Source of the DNA: Linyphia triangularis
Lineage: Eukaryota; Arthropoda; Arachnida; Araneae; Linyphiidae
Direction: 5' to 3'
Assembly (NCBI GenBank): GCA_963978545.1
Contig: OZ021722.1
Span: forward strand, 34,365,365-34,429,364
Length of the DNA stretch: 64,000 bases
Below, one piece after another: positions 63,700-64,000 of the stretch (position 1 is the first letter of the stretch; the number at the start of each line of letters is the position of its first letter). A program made the position numbers and the translations under genes. The notes beneath the pieces are model-generated. The model saw nothing but the letters and a program-made list of their open reading frames with translations. It had not been told where the DNA came from and made no database searches.

Positions 63700-64000
63700 G
63701 AAAAAAAAGTGGTCAATGGTGTGCCTGCTCGTGGTCAGCATAACTCTCGAATAAATTGACCTACGATACTCAATTTTGGTACACGGATTAGTAGCACCTG
63801 TCATTAAGGTATGGATAAAATTGCGGCTGCGCATAAGTTAGCTGCCATTGAAAAATTTATGTTCGTCAGCAATGGCAAAAAATTGCTCTGACGATTTCAA
63901 CCAAGATCGCTGTGGCAATATCTTAATATATAGACTTAGTCTACAGATGTGGTTGCTCTTAACATCCCCACCTCCGAAATTTCTGTAGAAATGCGATAAA
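63700..64000 (-). repeat. Dispersed repeat D, copy 3 (cut by window end)
   Basis: The reverse complement has TTTCGGAGGTGGGGATGTTA, AATGGCAGCTAACTTATGCG, GTAGGTCAATTTATTCGAGA and GTTATGCTGACCACGA, in the order seen at 38170 and 55200. It continues past the end of the window. Confidence 0.8.

Overview
This is an AT-rich, intron-bearing eukaryotic window. It looks like an arthropod genome, and I infer a chelicerate, most likely a spider. The reasons are many small exons with GT-AG introns, an animal-type formin, tRNA-derived SINEs, a Gypsy-type gag/protease relic of a kind common in arthropods, and many nested non-autonomous DNA transposons. The species itself is not readable from the sequence.

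The one real host gene is on the minus strand, 14699-31987. It is a formin of the FMNL/Frl subfamily. I joined 25 coding exons; their lengths sum to 2961 nt and every junction keeps the frame, giving 986 residues plus a stop. In order the protein has the GTPase-binding/FH3 (DID) region, a coiled coil, a short polyproline FH1, a full FH2 domain and a C-terminal DAD with a basic tail. The extreme N-terminus (about 50-60 residues in relatives, usually with a myristoylation start) was not found, so the gene is 5'-partial here. The sequence above 32 kb may be its first intron, or lie upstream of it.

The other sequence is mostly repeats. Region 1-14 kb: a SINE with a perfect 14-bp target duplication, a large head-to-head inverted repeat carrying a decayed gene, a Gypsy-type gag/protease relic with a possible LTR, and a roughly 3.5-unit tandem array. 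Region 32-47 kb: a transposon nest up to four layers deep (34-38 kb), a pogo-like MITE, a hAT-like element, an unclassified repeat and a palindromic 203-bp MITE. Region 47-64 kb: a long (AT)n tract, a second copy of the palindromic MITE in the opposite orientation, a solo LTR with an element inside it, a hAT-like element with a SINE inside it, an inverted-repeat-flanked relic of a FEN1/XPG-like nuclease gene, a second SINE family, a piggyBac-like MITE, and three copies of one dispersed repeat (38.2, 55.2 and 63.7 kb).

The genes do not form an operon or pathway. The formin is expected to nucleate and elongate actin filaments at the cell cortex. No convincing tRNA or rRNA gene, CRISPR array, promoter or other intact protein gene was seen.
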